From positions 1 through 7,452 of the forward strand of contig CAMCNE010000107.1 of NCBI GenBank assembly GCA_945875935.1: a DNA stretch of 7,452 nucleotides. The letters run 5' to 3'. This DNA comes from Bordetella parapertussis (lineage in GTDB: Bacteria > Pseudomonadota > Gammaproteobacteria > Burkholderiales > Burkholderiaceae_C). Below are positions 1-5,881 of the stretch, in pieces (position 1 is the first letter of the stretch; each line of letters opens with the position of its first letter). The translations under genes and the position numbers were made by a program. The notes below the pieces were generated by a model. That model had not been told where the DNA came from. It saw only the letters and a list, made by a program, of their open reading frames with translations, and did not search any database.

Positions 1-381
1 GGCCGCGCCGACGAAGCGGGCTGGGCGTTCAGCCTGGCCAGCATGGACGAGATGGGCCGTGTCGGGCGCATCGACGAGATGCAAGGCAGCGCCAGCGTGT
101 GGCACCCGCTCGCTGAACTGACGCCGGCCAGCACCGAGCCGCTGCGCCCGCCCATGGCGACGCTGCAGATCCTGGGCGGGCGCAAGGAAAAGATCCGCGC
201 GGGCGACGTGCTGGGCGCGCTCACGAAAGACATGGGGTTTGAGGCGTCGCAGGTTGGCAAGATCAACGTCAACGAGTTCTCGACCTATGTGGCTGTGGAG
301 CCGGGCATCGCCGACGAGGCGGTGAGGCGCCTGAACGCGGGCAAGGTCAAGGGCAAGGCGGTCAAGGTTCGTCGCCTGTAA
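1..381 (+). CDS. dbpA: ATP-dependent RNA helicase DbpA, C-terminal part (5' end outside window)
   Basis: The reading frame is open from base 1 to the TAA at 379-381 and gives the last 126 residues. It begins GRADEAGWAFSLAS, which matches the end of helicase motif VI and the following strand of the RecA2 domain of DEAD-box proteins. The last ~75 residues, from about MATLQILGGRKEKIRAGD to VKVRRL, form the DbpA-type RNA-binding domain with its GGRKEKIRAGDVLGAL motif. In DbpA this domain binds hairpin 92 of 23S rRNA, so the helicase acts in large ribosomal subunit maturation in the cytoplasm. The RNA-binding domain is what separates it from RhlE or SrmB helicases. Start, Walker A and DEAD box lie upstream of the window. 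I see no terminator before tolB. Confidence 0.9.
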   Translation, partial: GRADEAGWAFSLASMDEMGRVGRIDEMQGSASVWHPLAELTPASTEPLRPPMATLQILGGRKEKIRAGDVLGALTKDMGFEASQVGKINVNEFSTYVAVEPGIADEAVRRLNAGKVKGKAVKVRRL

Positions 382-464
382 GGGGTTACCGACCCGCGCC
401 TATCATCGTGAGCAGCTTTTGCTTGCCGCCAGAGCCCACCCCCTTGGTTTTGTTTTCACAGGTC

Positions 465-1763
465 ATGCTCAGAACTCTTCCAGCCAGCCGCTTTCGTTTC
501 ATTCAGGGGTTGCTGCTGGCGTTGAGCATCTGGGCGATGGCCTTGCCCGCGGCCCACGCCCAGTTTCGCGTCGAGATGTCTGGCGTGGGCGCCTCGCAGG
601 TGCCGATCGCCATCGCTCGCTTTCGCGATGAAGACCGCTATGGCCAGGTGCTGTCGGCCATCGTGCGTGCCGACCTCGAGCGCAGCGGGCTGTTTCGTGG
701 GGTGGATGCTCCCGAGGTGCTCGATGAAGTACCCCGTCCGGCCATGACCCAGTGGCGCGCTCGCGCCGCCGATGCGCTGGTTGTGGGCTCGGTCGCCCGA
801 CTGGCCGATGGCCGCTTCGATGTGCGCTTCAAGTTGTGGGATGTGGTCAAGGACGTTGAGTTGGGCGGGCAAAGCACGCTCGTGGCCCAGGCCGATTTGC
901 GGCTGGCCGCTCACCGCATCGCCGATTACGTGCACGAAAAGCTCACCGGCCAGAAGGGCGTTTTCTCCACCCGCATTGCCTATGTGACGCGAGCGGGGCG
1001 CAACTTCACGCTGCGCATTGCCGACGCCGATGGCGAAGGCGGACAGGTGGCGCTGAACAGCGCCGAGCCCATCATTTCGCCGGCGTGGTCGCCCGATGGA
1101 CGCGAGCTGGCCTATGTGTCGTTCGAGAGCCAAAAGGCGGTGGTCTATGTTCAGGATGTGGTCAGCGGAAAGCGACGCGTGGTGGCCAACTTCAAGGGCT
1201 CCAACAGCGCGCCGGCCTGGTCACCCGATGGCCAGAGGCTGGCTGTGACGCTGTCTCGCGATGGCGGCTCGCAGCTGTACCTCATCGGGCGCAACGGCGA
1301 CAACGTGCGCCGGCTGACCCAGAGCCTGGGCATCGATACCGAGCCGGCGTTCTCGCCCGATGGGCAGTTTGTCTACTTCGTGAGCGACCGTGGCGGCAGC
1401 CCGCAGATCTACCGCACATCAGTCAGCGGCGGCGGTGCCGAACGCATCACCTTTGCAGGCAGTTACAACATCAGCCCGGCCATCAGCCCCGATGGCCGAA
1501 CCCTGGCCTACATTTCGCGACAGGGCAACGCTTTCCGGCTTTACACGCAAGAGCTGTCTGGCGGCGCGCCGCAATTGCTCAGCGACACCAGCGACGATGA
1601 AAGCCCCAGCTTTGCGCCCAACGGCCGGCTCATCATCTATGCCTCGCGTGCCCAGGGCCGCGACGTGTTGATGACGACCACGCTCGACGGCAAGATTCGC
1701 ACACGTCTGGTGTCCACCAATGCCGACGTCCGCGAGCCCGTGTGGGGGCCGTTCGGACGCTAG
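465..1763 (+). CDS. tolB: Tol-Pal system periplasmic beta-propeller protein TolB
   Basis: A 432-residue protein, the usual TolB length. From the ATG at 465 it starts with a Sec signal peptide: basic residues in the first 11, a hydrophobic core at about 14-28, and a likely cleavage after AHA at 32 leaving QFRVEMSGVG. The N-terminal domain (about 33-165) is followed by a C-terminal beta-propeller marked by SPDG turns at 209-212, 253-256, 297-300 and 341-344 and degenerate copies APNG (384-387) and GPFG (428-431). TolB binds Pal, TolA and outer-membrane proteins in the periplasm and helps outer-membrane constriction at division. A GTG at 408 in the same frame would add 19 residues before the signal peptide. 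I prefer 465 because it gives a clean signal peptide, although its ribosome site (ACAGG) is weak. It is first in tolB-pal-cpoB. Confidence 0.95.
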   Translation: MLRTLPASRFRFIQGLLLALSIWAMALPAAHAQFRVEMSGVGASQVPIAIARFRDEDRYGQVLSAIVRADLERSGLFRGVDAPEVLDEVPRPAMTQWRARAADALVVGSVARLADGRFDVRFKLWDVVKDVELGGQSTLVAQADLRLAAHRIADYVHEKLTGQKGVFSTRIAYVTRAGRNFTLRIADADGEGGQVALNSAEPIISPAWSPDGRELAYVSFESQKAVVYVQDVVSGKRRVVANFKGSNSAPAWSPDGQRLAVTLSRDGGSQLYLIGRNGDNVRRLTQSLGIDTEPAFSPDGQFVYFVSDRGGSPQIYRTSVSGGGAERITFAGSYNISPAISPDGRTLAYISRQGNAFRLYTQELSGGAPQLLSDTSDDESPSFAPNGRLIIYASRAQGRDVLMTTTLDGKIRTRLVSTNADVREPVWGPFGR

Positions 1764-1794
1764 TTTTTCGCGTCACTTTCTTTCAATTTATTCC

Positions 1795-1800
1795 AAGGAG
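1795..1800 (+). promoter_or_regulatory. Strong Shine-Dalgarno of pal
   Basis: AAGGAG lies 5 bases before the pal ATG at 1806, the best ribosome site in the window. It fits the high abundance known for Pal lipoproteins. The 42-bp tolB-pal gap is otherwise T-rich and shows no hairpin, so pal is probably co-transcribed with tolB. Confidence 0.75.
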
Positions 1801-1805
1801 ATCCC

Positions 1806-2348
1806 ATGAGCTTCAAACGTCTTTCCTCGTCATCCGCTTCCAGTGTTCTGTTGTCGGCAATCTGTGCTGCAGCCCTGGTCGGCTGCGGCTCCAGCGTCAA
1901 GCTCGACGACAAGGCACCGCCGGTTGAAAACCGCACCGCCACCCCGGTGGACACGACCGCGCCTTCGCAATCCCAGGTCACCAGCGTGGACCTGACCAAG
2001 GGCGCGGCTGACACCGCCGGTGCCGACCGCATCGTTTACTTCGACTTCGACAGCTACACCGTGCGCGACGATGCCCGCCGGGTGATCGACCTCAACGCCA
2101 AGGTGCTGTCCGCCAACCGTGCCAAGCGCATGGCTGCCGAGGGCCACACCGACGAGCGCGGTGGTCGTGAGTACAACCTGGCCCTGGGCCAAAAGCGTGC
2201 CGAGGCCGTGGTGCGTGCGCTGGTGGTTTCTGGCGCTGCAGACAACCAGCTTGAGGCCGTGAGCTTTGGCAAGGAGCGCCCAGCTGCCACCGGTTCTGAC
2301 GAGGCCGCGTACGCCAAGAACCGCCGCGTCGAACTCACCAACCGTTGA
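1806..2348 (+). CDS. pal: Peptidoglycan-associated outer-membrane lipoprotein Pal
   Basis: A 180-residue lipoprotein. The signal peptide ends in the lipobox LVGC (24-27), so Cys27 would be lipidated and anchor the protein in the outer membrane. A Thr/Pro/Ser-rich linker (about 35-60) leads to an OmpA-like peptidoglycan-binding domain. This is shown by VYFDFDS (77-83), EGHTDERG (112-119), NLALGQKRA (124-132) and NRRVEL (172-177); the HTDERG and NRRVE segments are the ones that contact diaminopimelate in this family. Pal ties the outer membrane to peptidoglycan and is released or relocated through TolB. The start is fixed by the AAGGAG at 1795. It sits 42 bp after tolB and 10 bp before cpoB. 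I see no missing motif or truncation. Confidence 0.96.
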   Translation: MSFKRLSSSSASSVLLSAICAAALVGCGSSVKLDDKAPPVENRTATPVDTTAPSQSQVTSVDLTKGAADTAGADRIVYFDFDSYTVRDDARRVIDLNAKVLSANRAKRMAAEGHTDERGGREYNLALGQKRAEAVVRALVVSGAADNQLEAVSFGKERPAATGSDEAAYAKNRRVELTNR

Positions 2349-2358
2349 AGGCTGAGGC

Positions 2359-3129
2359 ATGAGCTGGTCCAACGCCAAGCTTCGTGGCAGCGTTCTTGCC
2401 GCAGGGCTGCTGCTCGCGCTGATGTCTTCGACAGCGCAGGCGGCCCTGTTCGGTGACGACGAGGCGCGGCGGGCCATTCTTGAGTTGCGCCAGAAGACGG
2501 ACCAAACCGCCGAGCAACAAAGATTGCGCGACAACGAGCAATCCGAGCAAATCGGCCAGTTGCGCAAGAGCATGCTCGACATGAGCAACCTCATCGAGCT
2601 CATGCGCGCCGAGAACGCCCGCTTGCGCGGCACGATCGAGCAACTGGCGCGTGATCTGAGCGAGACCCAGCTGAAGCTGCGTGAAGTCGACGGCCGCTTG
2701 CGCCAACTCGAGCCGCAAAAGGCCACCATCGACGGCAAGGAGTTCACCGCCGACGCCGAAGAGATCCGCCAATACGAGGCGGCCATGACGCTGGTGCGAA
2801 ATGCGGAGTTCCCGGCTGCGGTGAGTGCGCTCAGCGCGTTTCGCACCCGTTATCCGTCCAGCGGCTATGGCCCGTCGGCGCTCTTCTGGCTGGGCAATGC
2901 GCAGTACGGCAAGCGGGATTACTCGGCGGCTGTGGCGTCATTTCGCAGCTTTGTCAGCGGCCACCCCGCTGACTCTCGTGCACCTGAAGCCCTGCTGGCG
3001 GTTGCCAACTGCCACTTCGAGCTGAAAGAGACCCGCTCGGCTCGCAAGGCGCTGGATGAGCTGTTCAAGGCCTATCCGAACTCCGAGGCTGCCGTGGCCG
3101 GCAAGGAGCGGCTGGCCTCGCTGAAGTGA
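2359..3129 (+). CDS. cpoB: Tol-Pal system protein CpoB (YbgF), coiled coil plus TPR
   Basis: A 256-residue periplasmic protein. The signal peptide has a hydrophobic core at about 11-22 and probable cleavage after AQA (26-28), giving ALFGDDEARRAI. Residues about 35-118 are rich in Glu, Gln, Arg and Leu with heptad spacing (QLRKSMLDMSNLIELM) and should form the trimerising coiled coil. A short linker (119-135) leads to TPR-like repeats from EIRQYEAAMTLVRNAEFPAAV (135-155) through YPSSGYGPSALFWLGNAQYGKRDYSAAV to the end, the typical YbgF C-terminal domain. CpoB binds TolA and PBP1B and couples outer-membrane constriction with septal peptidoglycan synthesis. It starts 10 bp after pal with a modest ribosome site (GAGG), and its last codons overlap the tcdA start. 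Confidence 0.94.
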   Translation: MSWSNAKLRGSVLAAGLLLALMSSTAQAALFGDDEARRAILELRQKTDQTAEQQRLRDNEQSEQIGQLRKSMLDMSNLIELMRAENARLRGTIEQLARDLSETQLKLREVDGRLRQLEPQKATIDGKEFTADAEEIRQYEAAMTLVRNAEFPAAVSALSAFRTRYPSSGYGPSALFWLGNAQYGKRDYSAAVASFRSFVSGHPADSRAPEALLAVANCHFELKETRSARKALDELFKAYPNSEAAVAGKERLASLK

Positions 3130-3923
3130 TTCAGCCCGCCGCTCAAGGCGATGGGCCAGGCTCAGCGCCTGAGCCTGCAGCGGTTGATGCCGATCTTGAG
3201 CGCCGGTTTGGCGGCTTGAGACGGCTTCATGGCGATGCCAACTACCAGCGACTGCGCGGCGCACGCGTGGCGGTGGTGGGCTTGGGTGGCGTGGGCTCCT
3301 GGGCCGCCGAGGCGCTCGCGCGCAGCGGTGTGGCCTGTCTGGTCCTGATCGATCTGGATCACGTCTCCGAAGGCAACATCAACCGGCAGGTGCAGGCCAC
3401 CGGTCGCACCGTGGGGCAGTCCAAGGCGCTCGCCCTGTGCGAGCGGTTGGCCGACATTCATCCCGGCTGCGATCTGTTACCCGTCGAAGAATTCGTCGAT
3501 GAGGCCAACTGGCCAGCCTTGTTGCCGTGTTCCGTCGATGCCGTGATCGACGCGTGCGATCAAGTGCGCGCCAAGGCCACGCTGGCCGCCTGGGCCATGG
3601 CCACCGGCACTGCCTTGGTGATCGTGGGGGCCGCAGGTGGCAAGCAACAGCCACAAGCGGTCGAGGTGGCTGATCTGGCCAGCGTGACGCACGACCCCTT
3701 GCTCGCTTCGCTGCGCCAGCGCCTGCGCCAGCACCATGGCGCCGCGCGCAGCGGGCCTGTGGGCGTGGCCTGTGTGTTTTCGCGCGAAGCGGTGCAGGCG
3801 CCGCCTGAGTCGTGTGAGGCGCAAGGCAATCTCAACTGCCACGGCTATGGCTCCAGCGTGAGCGTGACCGCCACCTTTGGCATGGTGGCTGCGGCACAGG
3901 CGATGCAAGCGCTGTGCGCCTGA
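3126..3923 (+). CDS. tcdA: tRNA threonylcarbamoyladenosine dehydratase TcdA
   Basis: A 265-residue ThiF/MoeB/E1-like enzyme. It uses ATP to dehydrate t6A at position 37 of ANN-decoding tRNAs, tRNA-Lys included, to the cyclic form ct6A. The nucleotide-binding loop is GLGGVGS (52-58), followed by LIDLDHV (74-80), NINRQ (84-88) and VIDACD (140-145). The segment GAAGGKQQPQAVEVADL (168-184) and the HDPLLASLRQRLR stretch match the E. coli TcdA (YgdL) order, and GYGSSVSVTATFG (240-252) matches its C-terminal glycine-rich segment. The GTG start overlaps the cpoB stop in a GTGA, which implies translational coupling. About 20 residues precede the conserved LERRFGG segment, so the N-terminus is slightly long. 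Placement just ahead of two tRNA-Lys genes is suggestive, but may be chance. Confidence 0.93.
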   Translation: MIQPAAQGDGPGSAPEPAAVDADLERRFGGLRRLHGDANYQRLRGARVAVVGLGGVGSWAAEALARSGVACLVLIDLDHVSEGNINRQVQATGRTVGQSKALALCERLADIHPGCDLLPVEEFVDEANWPALLPCSVDAVIDACDQVRAKATLAAWAMATGTALVIVGAAGGKQQPQAVEVADLASVTHDPLLASLRQRLRQHHGAARSGPVGVACVFSREAVQAPPESCEAQGNLNCHGYGSSVSVTATFGMVAAAQAMQALCA

Positions 3924-3960
3924 GCCATTAAAACCACGCTGGCGTTGCGATGAGCCGGTC

Positions 3961-3966
3961 TATAAT
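3961..3966 (+). promoter_or_regulatory. Probable -10 box of the tRNA-Lys pair
   Basis: TATAAT, a perfect sigma-70 -10 hexamer, lies 14 bases before the first tRNA-Lys. The bases after it (TTTTCGGCTGCCCGG) become GC-rich around the expected start point, a discriminator type common in stable-RNA promoters under stringent control. No convincing -35 hexamer is seen 16-18 bp upstream (GCTGGC at 3938-3943 is poor). It probably drives both tRNAs, which are 37 bp apart with no terminator between them. Confidence 0.65.
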
Positions 3967-3980
3967 TTTCGGCTGCCCGG

Positions 3981-4056
3981 GGGTTGTTAGCTCAGTTGGT
4001 AGAGCAGCGGACTTTTAATCCGTAGGTCGTGGGTTCGAGTCCCGCACAACCCACCA
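3981..4056 (+). tRNA. tRNA-Lys (anticodon TTT)
   Basis: A complete 76-base cloverleaf with encoded CCA. Acceptor GGGTTGT (3981-3987) pairs perfectly with ACAACCC (4046-4052), with discriminator A4053 and CCA 4054-4056. The D arm is GCTC/GAGC (3990-3993, 4002-4005). The anticodon stem is GCGGA/TCCGT with loop CTTTTAA (4012-4018), placing TTT at 4014-4016. The T arm GTGGG/CCCGC encloses TTCGAGT. It reads AAA and AAG codons. The anticodon-arm sequence is almost the same as in the CTT gene that follows, yet this gene shows no sign of insertion. Confidence 0.97.
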
Positions 4057-4093
4057 TCCACCGGTTCAGGTTCCGATACACGCCACACACGTG

Positions 4094-4169
4094 GGGCTCT
4101 TAGCTCAGTTGGTAGAGCAGCGGACTCTTAATCCGTAGGTCGAGTGTTCGAGTCACTCAGGGCCCACCA
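4094..4169 (+). tRNA. tRNA-Lys (anticodon CTT), integration target
   Basis: A complete 76-base cloverleaf with encoded CCA. Acceptor GGGCTCT (4094-4100) pairs with AGGGCCC (4159-4165), including one T-G wobble. The anticodon stem GCGGA/TCCGT carries loop CTCTTAA (4125-4131), so the anticodon CTT is 4127-4129. The T arm is GAGTG/CACTC around TTCGAGT. It decodes AAG. From the third anticodon base onward its sequence is repeated exactly at 6639, which marks this gene as the attachment site of the inserted segment. The gene has been kept intact by the element's copy of the 3' half. Confidence 0.97.
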
Positions 4170-4176
4170 AAATTAA
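4129..4176 (+). repeat. Left 48-bp direct repeat (attL) inside tRNA-Lys(CTT)
   Basis: These 48 bases are identical to 6639-6686. The repeat begins at the third anticodon base, covers the anticodon 3' stem, variable loop, T arm, acceptor strand and CCA, and continues through AAAATTAA in the trailer. The next base differs (G4177 against A6687). An identity block that begins in the anticodon loop of a tRNA and ends just past its 3' end is the classic att core of tyrosine-recombinase elements. Direct orientation of the two copies is as expected for a site-specific insertion. Confidence 0.85.
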
Positions 4177-4187
4177 GAAGAGAAATC

Positions 4188-4226
4188 AGGGACTTAGCGG
4201 CGAAAGCCTCTAGGTCCTTTTTCTTT
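4188..4226 (+). terminator. Rho-independent terminator after tRNA-Lys(CTT)
   Basis: The stem GGACTTAG (4190-4197) pairs with CTAGGTCC (4210-4217), continued inward by GGC/GCC (4199-4201, 4206-4208) closing a GAAA tetraloop. TTTTTCTTT (4218-4226) follows. It ends the tRNA-Lys transcript 21 bases after CCA. Its stem is nearly that of the terminator at 6691, with one swapped base pair, although it lies on the island side of attL. Confidence 0.88.
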
Positions 4227-4251
4227 GCCGTGGCGACTTGGTGCGCCATGT

Positions 4252-4269
4252 AGCCGCCATGTGGCGGCT
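4252..4269. repeat. Perfect 8-bp hairpin with TG loop (copy A)
   Basis: AGCCGCCA (4252-4259) and TGGCGGCT (4262-4269) are perfect reverse complements with only TG between them. No T-run follows on either strand, so it is not a simple terminator. The stretch from 4227 to 4428 holds no gene I can support. Confidence 0.5.
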
Positions 4270-4313
4270 GGTACGGGGTGTTGCTCCATGCCGCGCGGCC
4301 CGATCAACTCCGG

Positions 4314-4331
4314 GCATGGGGTGCCCCATGC
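4314..4331. repeat. Perfect 8-bp hairpin with TG loop (copy B)
   Basis: GCATGGGG (4314-4321) and CCCCATGC (4324-4331) are perfect reverse complements around TG, the same architecture as the hairpin at 4252 but with a different stem. Neither has a terminator-like tail. The two could be recombination or protein-binding sites at the island's left end, but nothing in the sequence decides this. Confidence 0.5.
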
Positions 4332-4428
4332 GTTTTCCGGCAAGGCCGACCCCCACCGTACCCCTACCCCCCGAATCTCGGCAATGGGACCCGCAGTTCC
4401 TATGCACATTGATCCGCCTAAACGATCT

Positions 4429-4599
4429 GGCGGTTGCAAGATTGCCAGCCTGAGTGGCAGCGCTGCCAGCGGTAGGGACGCCTTCGGTTGTGGCAACGTT
4501 GCCAGCCAGATTGGAAACGTTACCAGCGGTGCGGATGCCTTCGGTGGTGGCAGGATTGCCACTCAGCGTGTGAACGTTACCAGCGATAGCGCAAGCCGC
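4429..4599. repeat. 57-bp tandem repeat, three diverged units with palindromic cores
   Basis: Units are 4429-4485, 4486-4542 and 4543-4599, aligned without gaps; the last ~15 bases of unit 3 have diverged. Each unit holds two 12-bp core positions at offsets 6 and 27, so cores recur at 21/36-bp spacing (4435, 4456, 4492, 4513, 4549, 4570). Two cores are perfect palindromes (GGCAGCGCTGCC at 4456, GGCAACGTTGCC at 4492) and the others are near-palindromes. Units 1 and 2 end in GAcGCCTTC or GAtGCCTTC. The 57-bp length is 19 codons, and one + frame reads GCGNVASQIGNVTSGADAF in unit 2. That frame has no credible start, and most unit differences change residues, so I do not call a gene. The function is unknown. 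Confidence 0.75.
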
Positions 4600-4844
4600 T
4601 GTTCGCCGGCTGAGCGCCGATGACTTTCGGAAAAAAATATCGCCAGAGCAAAAGTGAGTGCTACTTTTGAAGGTTTGCGCCTGTTGACGCCGACCGAAAA
4701 CTGACCCGCTCGGGTGTATGTTCGATCTTCACCAATTTGTCGCGAGCGACGGCTGAGGCGTGATCAAAACAGTGCACCGTCTCGGCTGAAGCCATCGGCT
4801 CCTGTGCTGGTGTCCCTTTTCGTATCTCTTGGCTGCGCGACCGA
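4600..4844. other. Noncoding leader region upstream of bluB
   Basis: No gene is supported here. A small inverted repeat AAAAGT/ACTTTT (4650-4655, 4663-4668) is present. The stretch 4685-4707, GACGCCGACCGAAAACTGACCC, resembles from memory the terminal sequences of some IS21-type insertion sequences, but no transposase is nearby. I looked for a cobalamin riboswitch because bluB follows, and found neither a convincing B12 box nor the usual long structured leader. No clear -35/-10 pair for bluB stands out. It is visibly more AT-rich near 4630-4670 than the core genes. Confidence 0.4.
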
Positions 4845-5504
4845 ATGTCCAGATTCAACCCGACCCAGATCGACACCCTGTATGAAGTAATCGCAGCGCG
4901 TCGCGACATGCGCCACTTCCGCAGTGATCCGCTCGACGAGGCCCTGATGACGCGCCTGCTTGAGGCGGCTCACTGTGCTCCGAGCGTTGGCTACATGCAG
5001 CCGTGGCGTTTTATTCGCGTGAAGTCTGTCGAAGTACGCGAGAAAATGTTGGCGCTCGTCGAAGCAGAGCGGCTCGAAACGGCAACCGCGCTCGGCGAAC
5101 GGCAGCAAGAGTTTCTCAGACTCAAGGTCGAAGGGATGCGCGAATGCGCGGAAATCCTGGTTGCAGCACTCTGCGACAAGCGCGAGCAGCATGTCTTCGG
5201 TAGGCGCACGATGCCCGACATGGATCTCGCGTCGGTCGCCTGTGCGATTCAGAACATGTGGCTTGCCGCGCGCGTAGAGGATGTGGGCATGGGCTGGATT
5301 TCGATGTTTGATCCAGAGGCACTGCGAGGCTTGCTTCAGATGCCTCTAGGCAGTTGCCCTGTGGCCATCCTCTGTCTGGGACGTGTCGATGCGTTTTACC
5401 CAGGGCCTATGCTGGAGTCGCAACGGTGGCGGACGCGCGCCGATCTCGCGAGCCTGGTGTTCCATGATCGATGGGGAAACGATGTCGATGCGTCTGCCGA
5501 ATGA
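4845..5504 (+). CDS. bluB: 5,6-dimethylbenzimidazole synthase BluB
   Basis: A 219-residue nitroreductase-fold flavoprotein of the BluB family. BluB breaks down its own reduced FMN with oxygen to make 5,6-dimethylbenzimidazole (DMB), the lower ligand of vitamin B12, plus erythrose 4-phosphate. Family signatures run in order: RRDMRHF (19-25, FMN phosphate region), AAHCAPSVGYMQPWRFI (41-57), MPDMDLASVACAIQNMWLAARVEDVGMGW (123-151) and ISMFDP (152-157). Asp21 and Ser153 are the likely equivalents of the Asp and Ser shown to matter in S. meliloti BluB; this mapping is inference. Length is normal and the frame is intact. The ATG has no good ribosome site (GCGCGACCG precedes it), but the N-terminus fits the family. 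No other cobalamin gene is in the window, so it stands alone as island cargo and would need corrinoid attachment genes elsewhere. Confidence 0.93.
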   Translation: MSRFNPTQIDTLYEVIAARRDMRHFRSDPLDEALMTRLLEAAHCAPSVGYMQPWRFIRVKSVEVREKMLALVEAERLETATALGERQQEFLRLKVEGMRECAEILVAALCDKREQHVFGRRTMPDMDLASVACAIQNMWLAARVEDVGMGWISMFDPEALRGLLQMPLGSCPVAILCLGRVDAFYPGPMLESQRWRTRADLASLVFHDRWGNDVDASAE

Positions 5505-5736
5505 ATACGCGCTGCGCGTCATCCATCCGACTTGGGGGCGGATGAGTTGAAGCCAGCTTTGGCGAGCCGACCGTGGCCCAGCCACAGACCAACAGCGCCA
5601 GGGCCGAACAATTGAGAAAGCAGCGCGCCTTGGACAAGATGCCCGGCGCGGCCTTCTCCTTGGCGAATCGGATCACGGCCATGGCGATGCCGATGGTGGC
5701 CGCCACCGCCAGCAGCCACGGCAATGCGTGGATCAA
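5407..5736 (-). pseudogene. Possible remnant of a small membrane protein gene
   Basis: A minus-strand frame gives 109 residues. Its first ~60 residues carry two hydrophobic stretches, HALPWLLAVAATIGIAMAVI and NCSALALLVCGWATVG, separated by a basic loop (RFAKEKAAPGILSKAR). Codons in this part are strongly G/C at third positions, as expected for coding DNA. Against an intact gene: the frame begins with TTG directly after an in-frame TGA (5739-5737), no ribosome site is seen, and the last third runs antisense through the 3' end of bluB as a low-complexity, Arg-rich tail. I read it as the broken end of a membrane protein gene, or chance. I do not recognise a family. The + strand frame across 5573-5812 looks like its shadow. 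Nothing else is visible in the bluB to antitoxin gap apart from the inverted repeat at 5803. Confidence 0.25.
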
Positions 5737-5802
5737 TCATGCAGATGCCGCGGAGCTGGAAAGTCCTTCTTCAGGGCCGGCCCGTGCCGGACATCACCAT
5801 AG

Positions 5803-5835
5803 GACCCCTTGAAGTTCGTCCAACTTCTGGGGGTC
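5803..5835. repeat. 14-bp inverted repeat resembling an insertion-sequence end
   Basis: GACCCC-TT-GAAGTT (5803-5816) faces AACTTC-TG-GGGGTC (5822-5835) across CGTCC, with 12 Watson-Crick pairs, one G-T wobble and one mismatch. No T-run follows, so a terminator is unlikely. Read on the minus strand it begins TGACCCCCAGAAGTTGGAC, which resembles from memory the terminal repeats of several IS3-family elements. Two such ends only 5 bp apart would fit an internally deleted element or an old junction. It separates the decayed stretch from the toxin-antitoxin operon. Confidence 0.5.
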
Positions 5836-5881
5836 AGTTGAGTGTGAGCCAAGCACCACAGTTAACGTAACGCAGACGCAA

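Noticed and set aside
408..464. GTG start for tolB at 408
   Set aside because: It would place 19 extra residues before a clean signal peptide that starts at the ATG at 465.
1830..2846. 338-codon minus-strand frame across pal and cpoB
   Set aside because: Antisense to two certain genes; low-complexity Ser/Arg-rich translation typical of shadow frames in GC-rich DNA.
4194..4562. 122-codon minus-strand frame over the repeats (LPPPKASAPL-type repeats)
   Set aside because: It ends within the terminator stem and appears to be the mirror of the same periodic repeat. No ribosome site or recognisable domain.
4429..4599. CRISPR array
   Set aside because: The repeats are directly tandem without unique spacers, diverged from each other, and no cas genes are present.
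4225..4623. 132-codon + strand frame containing the 57-bp repeats
   Set aside because: It begins with TTG inside the T-run of the tRNA terminator, has no ribosome site, and its first half is compositionally odd. An equally open minus-strand frame covers much of the same DNA. Unit differences are mostly residue-changing, so coding is not supported.
4680..4844. Possible cobalamin riboswitch before bluB
   Set aside because: The region is short and has no convincing B12 box or characteristic conserved stems.
5524..5544. Hairpin CATCCG/CGGATG just after bluB as its terminator
   Set aside because: Six-base stem with a 9-base loop and no following T-run on the + strand; too weak to call.
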